Shown in pieces: positions 12,280 through 24,900 of a stretch of 64,000 nucleotides of DNA. Origin of the DNA: Trema orientale (Eukaryota; Streptophyta; Magnoliopsida; Rosales; Cannabaceae); contig JXTC01000084.1 in the NCBI GenBank assembly GCA_002914845.1, positions 816,540-880,539 of the forward strand, in the 5' to 3' direction. A program made the translations under genes and the position numbers. A model generated the notes under the pieces. It saw nothing but the letters and a program-made list of their open reading frames with translations, had not been told where the DNA came from and did no database searches. Position 1 is the stretch's first letter. Each line of letters opens with the position of its first letter.

Positions 12280-12377
12280 GGGTATTTTCGTCCATGTACA
12301 TATTTTTCAGAATATTTTTAAAATGGGTATACAGGCCGAAATAGGGCCACCTTTGTGTATATATGGCCTAATTTCCC
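12280..12377 (-). repeat. Right terminal inverted repeat of the MULE
   Basis: Ends GGCCTAATTTCCC. Reverse-complemented it starts GGGAAATTAGGCC and includes CTGAAAAATATGTAC, matching boxes of the left arm at 4685-4785. Confidence 0.65.
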
Positions 12378-12545
12378 TACTAATTAATTCTTACTTATAT
12401 GTACCGCCACTCACTAATTAGACAACCAAACCAAGACTTCATTAAAAAAAATAAAAAATAAAAAACACAACACTTAACGCTTATCCTCATCTTACTTAAG
12501 AAAGCCCATATATGCTTCTCTAAATTGAACCATTAAGCATGAAAT

Positions 12546-13190
12546 CTACTCCTCACTAAAGTCCCAAGCCCTCAAAACTCTGCCAATCTTATAAGAAACA
12601 AAGGCATCAACACAGGCATACTTGACCTGAGCAGGGCTAAGGTACGGCTTATCCCAATGACTCCGAGTGATCGTTTTGGGCTTCACGAAATCCGCCCCAA
12701 GAATCTGAAGGCCCAAATCTTTAAGCCCAACATTCCGAGGAACCCCACTCCAATACCTAGCCCTAGCCAGAGTCCGAAGATCGACGAAATTGGAGACGTC
12801 GAGGCCATAATCGTCGTCGAGCTTCTGGGCGTCTCGTTCGATCCCGACTCCGACGAAGGTGTAGTCGTCATCGCCCAGAAAGTCGACCAGAGAATCGGGG
12901 ATTCGGCGGGCGTGGAGGAGCTGGAAGATGAGGCAAGATCGGCCCACGCAGAGCTGCAGGATCGCGACTGGGTTGGAGGAATTGGGCCTGGTGTTGGGCC
13001 GCCACTCGACATCGAGGCCAACGACGAGCCTGTGGAGTCGCCGGCGGTGGACGTGCTCGATGTTCTGGATCCAGGACTCGACCATGGATGCCTTGTGGGT
13101 GACTAGGGTTTCGATCTCGTCGTCGAAGAAGGTAACGTCGTAGAGCTCGCGGGAGTACGACACGTCGTTTTGTACGATGGTGATGGCCAA
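12546..13190 (-). CDS. Werner-type 3'-5' exonuclease domain protein (DEDDy)
   Basis: A single open frame of 214 codons, the usual length for the plant family of small WRN-exonuclease-like proteins, which degrade nucleic acid from the 3' end using two metal ions. The DEDDy residues are all present: motif I VGLDVEWRP (D60, E62), motif II GVGIERDAQKL (D120), motif III KYACVDAF (Y191, D195). The odd point is the start. The position where relatives begin MAITI is TTG, in the context GCC-TTG-GCC, and an in-frame TAA lies three codons further upstream (13200-13202). The next ATG is codon 36, before motif I. Either initiation is non-AUG, or it starts at codon 36, or there is an assembly or allelic change. 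The reverse frame is GC-rich but is a shadow. TAG ends the frame after residues DFSEE. No intron is needed. Confidence 0.88.
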   Translation of the reverse strand: MAITIVQNDVSYSRELYDVTFFDDEIETLVTHKASMVESWIQNIEHVHRRRLHRLVVGLDVEWRPNTRPNSSNPVAILQLCVGRSCLIFQLLHARRIPDSLVDFLGDDDYTFVGVGIERDAQKLDDDYGLDVSNFVDLRTLARARYWSGVPRNVGLKDLGLQILGADFVKPKTITRSHWDKPYLSPAQVKYACVDAFVSYKIGRVLRAWDFSEE

Positions 13191-13398
13191 GGCTTTTGCT
13201 TATTAGTCTCTTGGCGAGTTAAATACGAGAGAAGAGAAAGACGAGACACTGGTTCTTCTCCTGAAAGGCTTTGGGTTGGGTGAGGTTATGGAATCATGAG
13301 TCGGAGGCCCCTCTGTCTCTATCCTTTGCTCTTAACTTTAGTAAAATAATCCTTTTACTACCAAAATAACCTTGACTAGAATTATTATTTAGCGTTTA

Positions 13399-13843
13399 GG
13401 GTCTGATTGGTTTCCAATTCAAAAACAATTTTATCAATTTGAAATCTGTGAAAATAAAACTACCTGTTGAAAACGTGATTGGTAGCTTATTTTGGAAAAG
13501 GTTAAAAATAATTTTTGGAAAGAGTCCCTAAAATCCTTCATTAAAATTGAAAACGATAATATATCGTTTTTATTGTCGGTTTTTTTTTTTTTTTTTCCAA
13601 CATAGACACTAGATAGCAGTTCAACAATGATGAATATCCCCACCTCCAGTGACGGCTATGATCCTTGTCTTTCGCTGACAATGATTATCCTATCCAACAA
13701 AGATGAAAAGTTTAGATAATTTAGGTACAGAATGTAAAGTTTACCGTCCACCCATACCCAGATCTTGGCTCTCTAGCATTCCATACCCAGAAATTTTTTT
13801 TAAAAAATCCATACCCAGATCTTAATCCCATATATATCCTCCT

Positions 13844-13877
<34 letters not shown>

Positions 13878-14161
13878 TCAATGATATTGAGATTGTTGGG
13901 TACTGGAAAATGAAACGGAGGAAGATGAGAAGAAGTCGTGGAAAATGGGTAATGAGGATAAAGACGACAGGAAAAATGTTTTTTTTTTTTTTTTTTTTCG
14001 GGTTTTTATGAAAAGAAGACATATTTTCAATCTCAAAAATAGTTAACCAATCAATATCTCAAAAATACATAATTCGAGTTTCGGATATAACTTTTCCAAT
14101 CTAATAAATCCAAAATAACTTTTTAAAATTATTGTTTTCAAATTACCAACCAATAAGGCCC
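13399..14161. mobile_element. MITE with GGGTCTGATTGGTT-type ends
   Basis: The left end GGGTCTGATTGGTT (13399 on) mirrors the right end AACCAATAAGGCCC (to 14161). A TA flanks each side. The interior is non-coding with long T-runs (about 13570 and 13850-13873). It sits about 210 bp upstream of the exonuclease start, so it occupies that gene's distal promoter. Confidence 0.6.
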
Positions 14162-16425
14162 TAAATGTTCTGCAATTTAAATCTTAAATTTTGAATCTCA
14201 TAAAATAATATAAGAATTTTTAAAAATTGATACTTTAAATTGGTCTTTTGAATAATTTTAACATCAAAATTAAAAATAATAATAATAACTAATCATAATG
14301 ACTAATATAGTTTTAATATATCATTGGTACATGGTATTAATTTTAGTAAATTTTCAATCTTGATGTATTATTGTGCAGAGTTTATATTTCGGGGTTTAAA
14401 TTATAAAATATTCAAAACTCGAGGTATTTTTTTTCTAAGTTTTTTTACCGTTCACTCTTATTTAACACGTATCTTTCTTCAAATAAATTTACCCAGAAAA
14501 CTACTAATAATAAATAAAAATAAAAGAAAAAATCTTCACACCCATCTATCTAAATAATTATAAGAACAATAATAAAAGAAAGTTTCGTATTCCTTTAATT
14601 AGTTGTTTTAACCTAGCAAAAAAATGTCCAGTTATTTTTATAAATTTTTGCGTTAGTTGCCCAAAAAAAAAATAGCCTTGAATTATGATGTCTGCAGTTT
14701 TGGTCATATCTTTTGTTTTTTGCTAAATTCTATCTCTACATTTGAATCTTTACAAATGTCTACTTTCTATGTAAAAATTGGATGATTTATATTGAGTGTT
14801 TAAAGTTATTTTTAATGGATTTTAAATGTTTCTCAGTAAAATTAATATGTTTTTAATTCTGATTCTGTGTTTAGTTGACGAATTTTTAGTTTAATTTGTA
14901 CACGGAGAATAGACATTTGCAAAGATTTTAAATTTGAAGGTATAATTTTGCACAAATTAACAAATAAGGTTAAAATTGCAGAAAATCATAATTTAGATTT
15001 TTTTTTTGGTAATTACCCCTAATTATTATTATTATTTTTTTATAAACATATGTTAAAGAATTATTCTAAGGTCTTCTCAGTATTGGGCTATATACATATT
15101 TACTTCGAAAGAATGAGCCATGAATAATCAATATCTACGTCTTTTTTTCCGTTTTATTTTCATTGGGATGGGAAGGAATTGTTTCTTTAGAGCTCCAACA
15201 ATTTAATCAATATGACATTAAGTAGAATGGTTAACTTCTCTCCAGATTCTTTTACATAATTTTTTTTAAAAAAAAAATTAATTCGAATGGAATAACTAAA
15301 GAGCACAAAATTACTGGGGACATGTGTAATCTAAATGTGTTAAAAATTGATGGGATTCAATTCAATAAATACAAAGAAAAGAAAAAGAAGAACGATGATT
15401 TTGGCAAAAGAAAACAAAGAGGGATAAGGGTTAGAAAAGAAAAGAAATTAAATTAAAGGATAAGTTAAAGACTAATCGGGGCACAGTAGGTAGTAAGGAA
15501 GTTTTATATTTCAACTAAGGCTGACAATAAAGCTACTCAAGATATGTTATTATAGCAATCGAATCGTATTTACTTTAACACCTTTAGAAAAACTTAATAA
15601 GATAAATGACACACGAATTTTTTGAGAGTTACGTTTTCTACAAAAATTAACCTCAATTTTGGGTTTTGTAAATTAATACTCCGATTTTCAAAATCTCTAC
15701 AAATTTATATACTACAATGCTCAATTAAGTGGTTCGGGCAGTAAAAAAAATGGAAATACCCATTTTTAGGTGATTGAAAAGGGTTTACGACATTACTTAT
15801 CAGATAATATTAATTAGTTTTATTTACGATTTTTATTTAAAATGTGAACAAAATAAAAGTCTGGAAGTTTTTAAAGAAAAATCTGGAATTCTTTATCAAT
15901 TTGTTTTTATTAAAAAAGCACCACCACCATTTTCACCTCCATTACTGCTCACTTTCACCACCAAAAGACCTCATTCTCTCTCTAAAATTAAGAACCATAA
16001 GAGAAAGTCATACAAATAAAGTGTACCAAGCACAAGCGAGTCGTACAAATCCTAATCTTGAAACTTTCTTGACTCAGTTTCTATCTTTCCACAACTTTAT
16101 ACACTTTGTACTTTATATATAAGTACTTCTTCAATAGGTATTATAATATTTATCTATTGATAGATACTTTAATTTTAAACTATTTAATTATGATCAAATG
16201 ACCAAATGGCTATAATAGATAAAAAGTCATTTAATACTCTAAATTGGTGGGCAACTTCTTTTTAACCTGCTAAAAAATGGACATTTGAATTGTTTAGTTT
16301 TCATTTTTTTTTAATCCTATTCTATTAATATACTAATTATCATTAATTTTTTCTTAGGAATAATTCTCTCTAATTTTAATTCCCTATAAAGTTTATTCAT
16401 GGTAAAGCCAATTTAATGTATAAAA
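14162..16425. other. Intergenic, no gene seen
   Basis: AT-rich, with poly-A and poly-T runs and no protein-like frame. Confidence 0.5.
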
Positions 16426-18880
16426 TGTCACGACCCGAACTCCGAGCCAGTGGCAGAAAAGAAATTTTACAAATGGAAATTCATAATTTGTTTTAGAAAA
16501 TTTTAGAAACTTCAATTTTATAGGAAAACGACACTAGTTCAAAAACGACAGCTTTTGTAAAATTTCGTAAATTTAATTCAAATTGTAAATCCCACAGTTT
16601 TATGATCACCATTAGACGTAAATTATAAATAAAATTTATTAAAAACAAACCAAGCATCATTATCAGCAGTCTCACAATTTAGCACACTAATTATACAGAC
16701 CGAGTCCGTGAAACGGGCCCTTAAGTATTTAATACAAGCCAAGAAATTTAATAATACTATTTTACACTCTTACTATCTAGTCGAGAAAAGCTGTTCCTCA
16801 CTGATCTGCTCCTGAGTTCCTGAAATTACCCTAAGCACTATCTGAGAGGGAGAATAGTGAGGTGAGCATGAAATGCCTAGTAGGATACCCAATTACCTTT
16901 TTGGGAAAACATTCATTTATAAATTCTCTGCATGGTTAGTTGTTCTTAAATCAATTCGCAGTATACCAAATCAAATACCAGTTGAAGTCACCAATCGAAA
17001 TCATATTTAAAACTAATAAGAGAAATCAGATAAATAATCCATAGTGCACATATCACAAATCAAACAATCCTATGAGCTCACATCCTCTCATCACGAACTA
17101 GAATAACTCGTACAACATGTACTGAGTACTCTCTGCCTGATACCTAATCCCAGAAAAACCGGAGGGACACTCATGTGTCTAATCCTACCAAACCGGAGGG
17201 GGGTAATCAGAAAAATTGCGCGCGGGTTTACGGGCTCTCACCGAGGGCAGGAACAATAGCCGCCTACTAAACACCGCGATGTCTAAGATGGACCTCATGT
17301 ATGGTCCTATGGTATGTGCAATACGATGAGCAGTATAAGTAACTATGCATTAATATTCCAGACATACTCTGAGTTTTAAATAAATCCATTTTGAGCTTTA
17401 AAAATCCAATAGTACAGTTCCCATAGTTTAATCAAATCCCAAGTATAAAACTTGTACAAAATCATACGTAAAATATCCAAAGCAGTCCACAATATTTCAC
17501 AAGTTCACAATTTACTAAAATAATTATTCAAATAATTTAATTTAATAAAATCACGAAATTTCACTTTTCATGATAAATTCCAATTTTAATGAAAAATAAT
17601 AGAAAACAAGACAATTGAATCCCCTACCTCGAAATGGTAGTTATACTGAACTAATGACGCTAGAAAAGTCCACAGTTGATCATCTGTTTGCTCAGACAGT
17701 CGTTTTTGGATCCCGACACATTCACTTGAAAAAGTGAATTTCCAACGGAGCCTCAGATTGAGAAACGGAGATCACCACTGAATTCAGAGCACCAAAAAAC
17801 ACTGAGTTAGATATATAGTTTGTCAAAAATAGGTCCCAGTGCGGAACCGGCCCGTGACACGCAAAACGACACTTTTCACGAGCCATTTTCTCGTTTTTCG
17901 TGCCACAACAGAATATAGTGATATTTTATATGAAATTCATGTCTCGATCTCATGAGTCCAAATTCAAAGACAGAACTCAGTTCGAAGTCCCGAGCATTAA
18001 TTAAGCTCTAAAATCTGAAAATTATAAAAAATATTACATTTTGGAAATATTTAGGAAAATGCAACTTTTTCAATTCGATAATTAACGCACTTTCGGATAC
18101 CGTTTCAACACTTCTAAATCATGATATTTGCTGTTTCAATCTCCTCCTTAATGTGGTATAATTTTCTCGGACAAAATAATTCAATTCTGAATTAATTACG
18201 AAAATACCAAAAAATTTAATATTAAATAATGCTACAGTAATCAACTTCTCACTGGAGCTGAGTTAGAGGCCGTGAGTGGTCGGAAATGAAAGCGGGCGTC
18301 GAGACAAGGTGAACGGTGCCGGCGGTGAGCTGATTGGACGCGGGATGGAGAACGGCGGCCGATTTTCCGATCGGCAGGCAGTGGTTTCAGAAGCTCCTAG
18401 CTCCGGCAAGAGGCGGCAAAATGGTGCTGCGAAGGCGGGCGCTGAATCGTCAAAAATGGTGCTGCTTGGTGGCCGGTTTGCTCGCACGTGAACAGTGCAG
18501 AGAGAGAATTTCGAAAATGGCAAGGGCTTCGGGGGAGAAAGAGGGATTCTATGGGGATTTATGTGCAATTTTAGGGACTGTTGCCCACGTGTCAGCCACT
18601 GCACGTGTGGGACACTGTTTCCGAAATTGTACTCTTGCCCAAATTTTGAACAATTTCTTTCAATTATACCCCCAACTATTTACCTTTTATTCCTCGATTT
18701 TTATTTTCTTCTTCACTTTTGCCCCAATGTTCCTGGACCTTATTTTGTCCAGATTCAAGTCCATTATTTTAATATAAACTAATCCATATATTTTCTTTAA
18801 TTAATCCGAAAATATAAAATTACCAAAATACCCTTGAATCAAAATTACTTAATTAGCCTTATTAATTTTAGGATTTTACA
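16426..18880 (-). mobile_element. Solo LTR of a Ty3/gypsy element
   Basis: On the + strand it starts TGTCACGACCCGAAC and ends GGATTTTACA, and it is flanked by a perfect 5-bp duplication TAAAA (16421-16425 and 18881-18885). No internal retrotransposon sequence or second LTR adjoins it. In the transcribed orientation (-) it runs TGTAAAATCC to GGGTCGTGACA. This end resembles the end of the gypsy LTR at 58852-60905, as do the GGAGGGACACTCATGTGTC and GGTAATCAG segments near 17160-17210, so the families are related. A GC-rich block at 18240-18610 contains spurious open frames. Recombination between two LTRs is the usual origin. Confidence 0.85.
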
Positions 18881-18885
18881 TAAAA

Positions 18886-20709
18886 GTAACAAATTTTATT
18901 TTTTTTTAAAGGTAAAAAAGTAAGCACCGGATCTTATAATAAAGTCAAAAAAAATATTTTTAATTCATGTTAAAATAAAATAAATTAAGAATATTAATAT
19001 AAATCGTAAGATCAAAATTTGACAACTAAAAGTAAGGGGTGAAAAAGCGTCCTAAACTTATTTAAATGAAGTATCACAAATTAAATTCTAAAAAATATTT
19101 CATTTTATATTAAAAAAATAAATTTAAAATAAAGTATATGACAAAATAGGATTATAATTGTCCGTAAATTAAACAGGATATTCTTATTCCATTACTCAAA
19201 TATAAAACAATATTCCGAAACTCATTAGGTGCGTAAATTTGAAAAGTAGAAATAAATAATTAGTTTCCTTTATAACTTGGAATTTGAAAAATAGAAATAA
19301 ATAATTAGTTCCCTTTGTTAATTGGAATGAAAATAGAAATTAGTGAAATTGACTTGTTATTATAGGTCACTTTTAATTTAGACAAAATATTCATTGATTG
19401 AGAAAAAACAAAAATACCCGTTTATATATATATATATATATATGAACGGATTTTCAATGACTACAGTTCTATATAACTATCATAAAAATTTGTATTAGTA
19501 TTAAATAATTATCAATATACGTGTTAATATATTTTTTTGAAGCAAAATAATTTCATTAATAATAGAAAAAAAAAGTGTGTTACTCATCAAAGGGCATTCG
19601 AATACAAAGCAGACATCCGTAAGAAACAAATTATAATCAATGGACGTCCTAGGATACTCGCGAAATCGATTCGCAGTAATGGGATTCATATGGATCACTG
19701 TTGTTGTGCGCTTCAATAGAGCTCTCTACTTCGGTTGGCTCGTTAAGACCCTCCACTCAATTATTGGTGTCTCTTGCTTCGAAACCAAAAGCCATTGAAG
19801 GATAAATACCATTATCTATACTATCTAAATCTGAGTCAGAAATGATATAGATCTAGATGATAACCACACTAAAAGGACTAAAATATAAGATCCATGTAAA
19901 ACCACTATAGATATAGACCAAAATATAAGATTTATGGACTAAATTGATAAAAACAAAAATGAAACTCAAAACCACAACAGATCAAAATCTGAGTAGACTA
20001 AAACTAGCACAGATCTAAATCTGGGTAGAAATATACCTTCCTGAATAGAAAGATTATTCAAAGACACAACGGAAAATAAAACGAAAAGATATGAAGCTCC
20101 CCACTAGAGAGAAAGATCTAAAAGATTTTCCTATCCAGCGGGTTAGAAGAAGAAGAAAAAGACTCATACGGGTTAGAAGAAAAGAAAATGAGAGAGAAGA
20201 GAAAAGGAATTAAATAGATATTCTAACACTATAACCAAACAATCGTGACTAATTCTTTTAGTCACATATAAGAGTTAATATTAAATACAAATAATGACAA
20301 AGAGTTAAAAATTACCTGTTATAGAAGGTTTAATAAGAGGTCACTATTTAGCATTAATTACAAATTTTTTTTTTTTATTTTGACTTTTGTAATAAATGCT
20401 CGGAATGAAAATCTAGATTCAATAATGGACTAAAATTTATTTCTTTTATTCCTCATTTTTTGAATTGTTGAATTTAATTATTTTGAGTTTTGAAAATTGT
20501 GTTCTATTTTTGTTTTTTTGGTCTTTTGTTTTAAGATTATTTTAACATTTCACATCTGCCTAACTTTTTTTTCCCTTTTATTTTAAATTTTTTATTTTCT
20601 TTAAATTGCCTATTAATTATATAATTACCCTCAGTGACTTAATCACTTTTAGCCTCACTAAGTCTATATAATCTTTTTTTTTTCTTTTTTTTTTCACCTA
20701 AAATTCATA
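18886..20709. other. AT-rich intergenic; possible LINE 3' tail at 19530-19800
   Basis: A (TA)n microsatellite lies at 19422-19443. Read on the - strand, 19800 to 19530 ends with a TTAATGAAATTATTTTGCTTC tail followed by A residues, like the 3' ends of plant LINEs, but no reverse transcriptase or RNase H motif is visible. The rest shows no gene. Confidence 0.25.
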
Positions 20710-21323
20710 GCTCTGTTTGGAATGTAGATTCTTAGAAGAAAAAAATTTGTGATGAAAAAGTCAAAGAAAAAGAAAGTAGAAAATATTATTCTGAAATTTT
20801 ACAGAATTCTATTTTGAAATTTTTCTCTTTCCTAATTAATTTGCCATAATTCTGAGTACTAAAAAGTGACATTAAATCTAACTTTCGCTTTCCTTAAAAA
20901 ATTTTTCTCGCAATTTTTATTTGAATCCAAACAAAAAAAAAATGGCAGCCCTTGAAATTGTTATTCTTTCCCTCTATAAATCTAGGTTCCATCCCTGTAA
21001 GTCTTTTACATTCTTTTTTATACAATTAGAATTTTTTGTTTATGTTTTACAAAAAAAAAGTTTTTTAAGGCATGTCTTTTTATTTTTGTAAGAAACGTGT
21101 TTTCCTTTACGTATGTTACGAAACTTATTTCTAGAAGACAAATATCATAATCATACTTTAGGTTAAACGATGTCAAACTCAAATTCTACAGCGTTACAAT
21201 TCAAATACAATTATTTATGTTTAAATTTGAACCTTGATACAATATTTGTTTTGAATTAAGATTCTATTATCTGATTTTTATTTTTTTTATTTTTTTATTC
21301 CAAATCACATACCAAACATACCC
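20710..21323. mobile_element. Candidate MITE with TGTTTGG-type ends
   Basis: The left end CTCTGTTTGGAATGTAGATT resembles the reverse complement of the right end (GGGTATGTTTGGTATGTGAT). The interior is AT-rich and non-coding. The target duplication is not clear, so the boundaries are approximate. Confidence 0.4.
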
Positions 21324-21469
21324 TTTATTATAAATCCCTCCAAGTGATAACCTAATTTTTAAAGCACTTAGTTTTAAAATCACTCGAAAATGTATCTCAC
21401 TATTAAAATAAAGAGAAAAAAAATGGCTGAATTTTAAGAATAAATAAATTCAAAAAATCTTTATATACA

Positions 21470-21970
21470 TAATACTTGCATGTGTCCTAAAGTATAAATA
21501 TGGTTCATTCAATTGTCACTTATAATATGTACTCTAAGTTAAGAGACTCTGTATTCTTTTGAAATATATTACATAGACATGATATTGTGCATATATATGG
21601 CCTAAAGTATGAATTATTTAGCTAAAAATAGTTGTAAAATATGAATATAGTTCAATTATTACCTATAATGTGTGCCTTAAGAGACTTGTTTTAATCAAAA
21701 TAGTCACATAGATACAATACTTTGGATATGACCATATGAATGTGGGTCAATTGTCATGTATAATATGTGCTCTGTTGACTTGTTATCTAATTTCGATCGA
21801 ATTAGTCACAAAGATACAACATTGTGTATGTGACTAAAGTACTATGAATTTCATTCATTCAATTGTCATGAATTAATGTGTGCCCTAAAGGACTTACTTT
21901 CCAATTTTGATTGAAGTAGTTATAAAGACACATTACTTTGTATATGACCTAAAGTGTGAATATAGCTCAC
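21470..21970. repeat. Degenerate tandem repeat, about four copies of 110-150 bp
   Basis: Successive units share the word order CCTAAAGTATGAAT, TCAATTGTCA, TATAATATGTGC, GACTTGT, AATAGTCACA and GATACAATA. Copies begin near 21485, 21600, 21720 and 21830, with a partial fifth near 21950. No coding potential. Confidence 0.6.
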
Positions 21971-24900
21971 CGCCAATTTGTTAGTTAAATGCATAAAAAC
22001 ATGATAAAAATCTAGATTAAGCAGAAACATTGAAAACAAAAAAATTTTCGGATTTATTTTTTCATAAAACCAATTTTGGATCTTTGTAATAGTCTAAATA
22101 CATACAAAGAAATCGTACCTTAACTAAAGTATCTTCTTTCTTATGCACCAAGCTTGAAATTAAAAAAGTGTGTGGACATCTCGTTCTTGATCAACCTTCA
22201 AGTGAGAATTCAAGAACTCCAATGGTAACTCTAAGAATTTCTCTCTCACCTTTTTCACTCAATTTTCTATGTAGTTGCCAAATAAATATATTCAACAAAA
22301 CTGAAAGATACACATAAAGCAGAGGGGAAGGAGCCTATTTTAGGCTCTTAGGCTCCTCCCCAAGGAGGGATTCGGTCAGTCCAAAGGCCTGGGACATGAC
22401 AGTGGGCTTTAAAAGTCCTAGTAACTTTTCAGCCTCTTTCTTCTTTTGTGTTCAATTGTTTAACTGTCCAGAAAACCATTTGGGCCCAATGCTTTTGATC
22501 TCATCCAGTCCAAGATGTTGGTATAGGTTAGGGGCCCAAATAGATCTATATACTCCAAGCTCTAGTAGACAAACAACACAATTCTAATTACTTCTTAATT
22601 CAAAGTGGGGGAAATTGACCTGGAGAGTACTAATTTGTTGCAAAATAACTTTTTTAGTAGTCTTTTTCAAATTGAAATTTATAGTTGTATCGCAAGTTAT
22701 TTGACGAGGGGTTATACTATTTGTGACTGTAAAATTTATATTTTTCTAAGACTAATCAATAGTCACAAATTGTATAACTTTTTGTCACACAGGGTCATAA
22801 AAAACTAAAATACTACTAGAAAAGTCATTTCACAATGCTCTTAAAAAAGTAATTTTAGTCAAAGTTAGTACTACTTATTTCAATTTTCTTACAAGTGGAC
22901 TTGTACTACTAGTTATATACTTATTCCATTAAAGGTTCAAACTACACTCTTAAACTAAATAAATGTCATAAGATACTTTATAATTAAAAATATATCCATT
23001 AGATAACTAACATTTGTACGTATATCCTCACATGAATACTGATAATTAGTTTTAGATAAAATTATCCTTTTGTCCCTCCAATTATATCTTTCAATTCCAT
23101 AATATATATAAGACTATATCTAATGGATGATCAGGCTTACAAAAGTCTTCAATCAATAAATAAATAATTTTATTAATTATTTAGCTAAGGTTTAAATCAT
23201 CCAAGCTCCTTTAGCTTCTCAAGACGGTATTCATTTCTCTATATAATAGAGTTGTACTTTCTGTATCTATAAGCATATATTCTGAATACCCATAGTAATG
23301 CATTACCAAAATGCCAAGGTCTAGATTATTAATTTCTTGGTCCGTATATTTTAACATCTCAAATAATACAAGTTATGAATACAAATCCATCATTTATTTT
23401 AGGATTAAGAAAGACATGCGTTAATTGTCAAGTTTGTGAAAAATATATTCTTGTCAATTACACTTATTATAAGAACATATTTCACATGGTCTTTGTTCAA
23501 TATATTTATACACTAAGACTTTTTGCATATTGTCATACTAATATAGTTTAAGACACAGTATAAATACACAAAGTATTGCAATATAATTCAAGAGAAGTAT
23601 CCAACTTCTCTTAGTGAACAAGCTTATTTGATTTATTTAGAGAAAATATGTCATGACTTTAATAAACAACTTTATTAAAATATTTTTCTAATAAATAAAT
23701 CAAGAAACCTTTTAGCATTTTCTATTTGTACAATAATCAAAATATTATCAAAAATATTATATATGAAATATCACTTTATTAAATATTCAAAATATTCAAT
23801 AAATATCCAAAAATAATAAATATTTTTGTGACATTATCCTAACACAATTGTCACAAATAATACCTTAATCTAAGCTAAAGAGATTGCGAAATACTGTAAA
23901 GAATTCCTATTCAATCTTTTTGATTCTAAATTTATGTAACTTAGTGTTTTTTTTTTTATATTCTCCTCCACCAAGATTTTATTTTATTTTTCCAAAAAAA
24001 ATCACTATTGTAAGATTTTAATTTACACTCCTTTCAAATAATATCACTACTATAAGACATTAATTTATATTTTTTCCCTAATGAATGCCCATTATGAGTT
24101 TTTTTTTTCCCTCTGTTTTGCCCCAATTATTAGTTTGTCGGTTTTCTTTTTTTTTTTTTTCAATTTTCTTTATAAGTTGTAATTTCTTCAATTGAGTTTT
24201 TTTTTAAGACATTAAGTAATAGCTTATTTATTTTTCAATGCTTATTATTTATGTCATTTTTTGAAAGCCAAGGTTTTGATTATATCTATTCTTGGCTTTC
24301 AATTAATTAATTTATTGTTTTCCAAATAGATTTTCAAACCTAAAGTTTTAAGAAACTAAATTAAATGCTAATCTTTAAAGAACTAGTGCTCATCATCTTA
24401 GGTTTAAGACACAATTTTGAAATTCAAATGAGTTCAATGAGTTTCAAATAAAATTGAGTAGGCTAAAATTGTTGATTTTTTCCTTTTATTTTTAATTTGT
24501 GGAACAGTGATATATGCATTTAATATGTATACTTAGGGAATCTTAAAAGATATATGAAGACTAAAAAAGAACTGAGTAATGCCCCTAATAAAAATTGACA
24601 AAAGTATCCCTCTAACACCTAAATCATTTTCAGGCTGCTTTATCCTCTCCCCACTTTCTTTCTAACTTATTTTTAATTTGTAATTTCTATTTGCACTATT
24701 CAATCTTGTTTCCGCATTGTATTTTTATATTTTTTTTTGCCACTTTTGTAGTTGCTAAACGATTATAAAAGAAGAATTAATAGTTTATTTAAGTGTTATA
24801 AATCATAAATACTATGATAATAATAGTTGTGAGCTTGATTAATAAAATTCTTTCTAGAATAAAGTGCAAATTTATAGTGAAATATTACTAGTTAAAAGCG

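Larger units (their letters stand above)
4685..12377. mobile_element. Mutator-like element (MULE) carrying an Ulp1-like gene
   Basis: The outer ends are inverted: the left end reads GAGAAATTAGG and the right end, reverse-complemented, reads GGGAAATTAGG. Homology continues inward as a ragged terminal repeat of about 100 bp that includes CTGAAAAATAT on both sides. Flanks TACTAATA (4677-4684) and TACTAATT (12378-12385) match 7 of 8 and look like an aged Mutator-type target duplication. Inside, in order, are a leader with a gap, a MURA-type transposase (+), a TCGAA array, a DUF1985/Ulp1-like gene (-) and a second TCGAA array. Plant MULEs carrying Ulp1-protease-like genes are known (for example the Kaonashi group of Arabidopsis). 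This copy is dead: both genes carry stops and frameshifts. Confidence 0.82.

Noticed and set aside
12657..13106. 149-codon + strand frame opposite the exonuclease
   Set aside because: It is a GC-rich shadow of the exonuclease frame with no recognisable domain; the - strand frame carries all DEDDy residues.
13822..14022. Lys-rich frame
   Set aside because: Produced by two long T-runs inside a MITE.
18263..18777. Open frames in a GC-rich block
   Set aside because: They lie inside the solo LTR and mirror GC-rich LTR promoter sequence; no protein family is recognisable.
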